Below, piece after piece: positions 6,073 to 6,256 of a stretch of 6,256 bases of DNA. The position numbers were made by a program, and so were the translations under genes. This DNA comes from an uncultured Oscillospiraceae bacterium. Lineage in GTDB: Bacteria; Bacillota; Clostridia; Oscillospirales; Oscillospiraceae. Below the pieces are notes generated by a model. The model saw only the letters and a list, made by a program, of their open reading frames with translations, had not been told where the DNA came from and did not search any database. The stretch's first letter is position 1; each line of letters starts with the position of its first letter. The stretch covers positions 1-6,256 of the forward strand of contig CAADUV010000306.1 in assembly GCA_900752305.1 (NCBI GenBank). The letters run 5' to 3'.

Positions 6073-6256
6073 ATGTCCTTTGGATTCGAAACTGAGCCTA
6101 ACAGCGCAGTAAACATCAAAGTCGTCGGCGTCGGCGGCGGCGGCAACAACGTAGTCAACCGCATGGTGCTCTCTGGCACCAAGGGTGTGGATTTTGTGGC
6201 GGTCAACACGGACAAGCAGGCGTTGGACGCCTCCAACGCCACCTTTAAGCTCCAGA
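6073..6256 (+). CDS. ftsZ: FtsZ, tubulin-like division GTPase, N-terminal part
   Basis: The first 61 codons of ftsZ; the gene runs off the window. FtsZ is the cytoplasmic tubulin-like GTPase that polymerises into the Z ring and recruits the divisome. The visible part has a short N-terminal segment of about 13 residues, then [17 protein letters not shown] (15-31), the first nucleotide-binding region with the glycine run, and [14 protein letters not shown] (38-51), the next strand and NTD motif. These are near-identical to FtsZ in general, so the assignment is firm despite the truncation. The start ATG at 6073 is preceded by AGGGGG (6059-6064), 8 nt away, and by a probable dedicated promoter in the 143-bp gap after ftsQ. 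Confidence 0.97.
   Translation, partial: MSFGFETEPNSAVNIKVVGVGGGGNNVVNRMVLSGTKGVDFVAVNTDKQALDASNATFKLQ

Overview
The window is one stretch of a division and cell wall (dcw) cluster, all on the + strand. It holds the 3' end of murE, complete mraY, ftsW/spoVE-type, murG, murA and ftsQ/divIB genes, and the first 61 codons of ftsZ. The DNA is GC-rich, with strong G/C preference at third codon positions. The gene order (murG-murA-ftsQ-ftsZ) and the SpoVE-like flippase/polymerase protein point to a Firmicute of class Clostridia. A high-GC Oscillospiraceae-type gut lineage (Flavonifractor/Intestinimonas-like) is my best guess from protein style alone; no rRNA or marker comparison was possible.

Layout. 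From base 2 to 5929 the genes are tightly packed: murE overlaps mraY by 17 bp and the other gaps are 29 to 69 bp. Each start codon has a purine-rich ribosome binding site, and I see no terminator between genes, so this looks like one operon. Positions 5930-6072 form the only sizeable non-coding gap (143 bp). It is AT-richer and contains a near-consensus sigma-A promoter (TTGACC-N17-TACAAT), a dyad overlapping the -35 box, and a perfect 14-bp palindrome in the predicted ftsZ leader. ftsZ therefore probably has its own promoter in addition to read-through.

How the genes work together. MurA makes the first committed cytoplasmic precursor from UDP-GlcNAc. MurE adds the third amino acid of the stem peptide. 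MraY moves the phospho-MurNAc-pentapeptide to undecaprenyl phosphate (lipid I), and MurG adds GlcNAc (lipid II). The FtsW/SpoVE SEDS protein polymerises glycan at the septum, FtsQ/DivIB is a bitopic divisome scaffold, and FtsZ forms the division ring.

Odd points: murF and murD are absent from their customary places. MurE has non-standard residues at the third-amino-acid recognition motifs and an extended charged tail that runs into mraY. I found no new biological system; the most interesting non-coding signal is the ftsZ upstream region.
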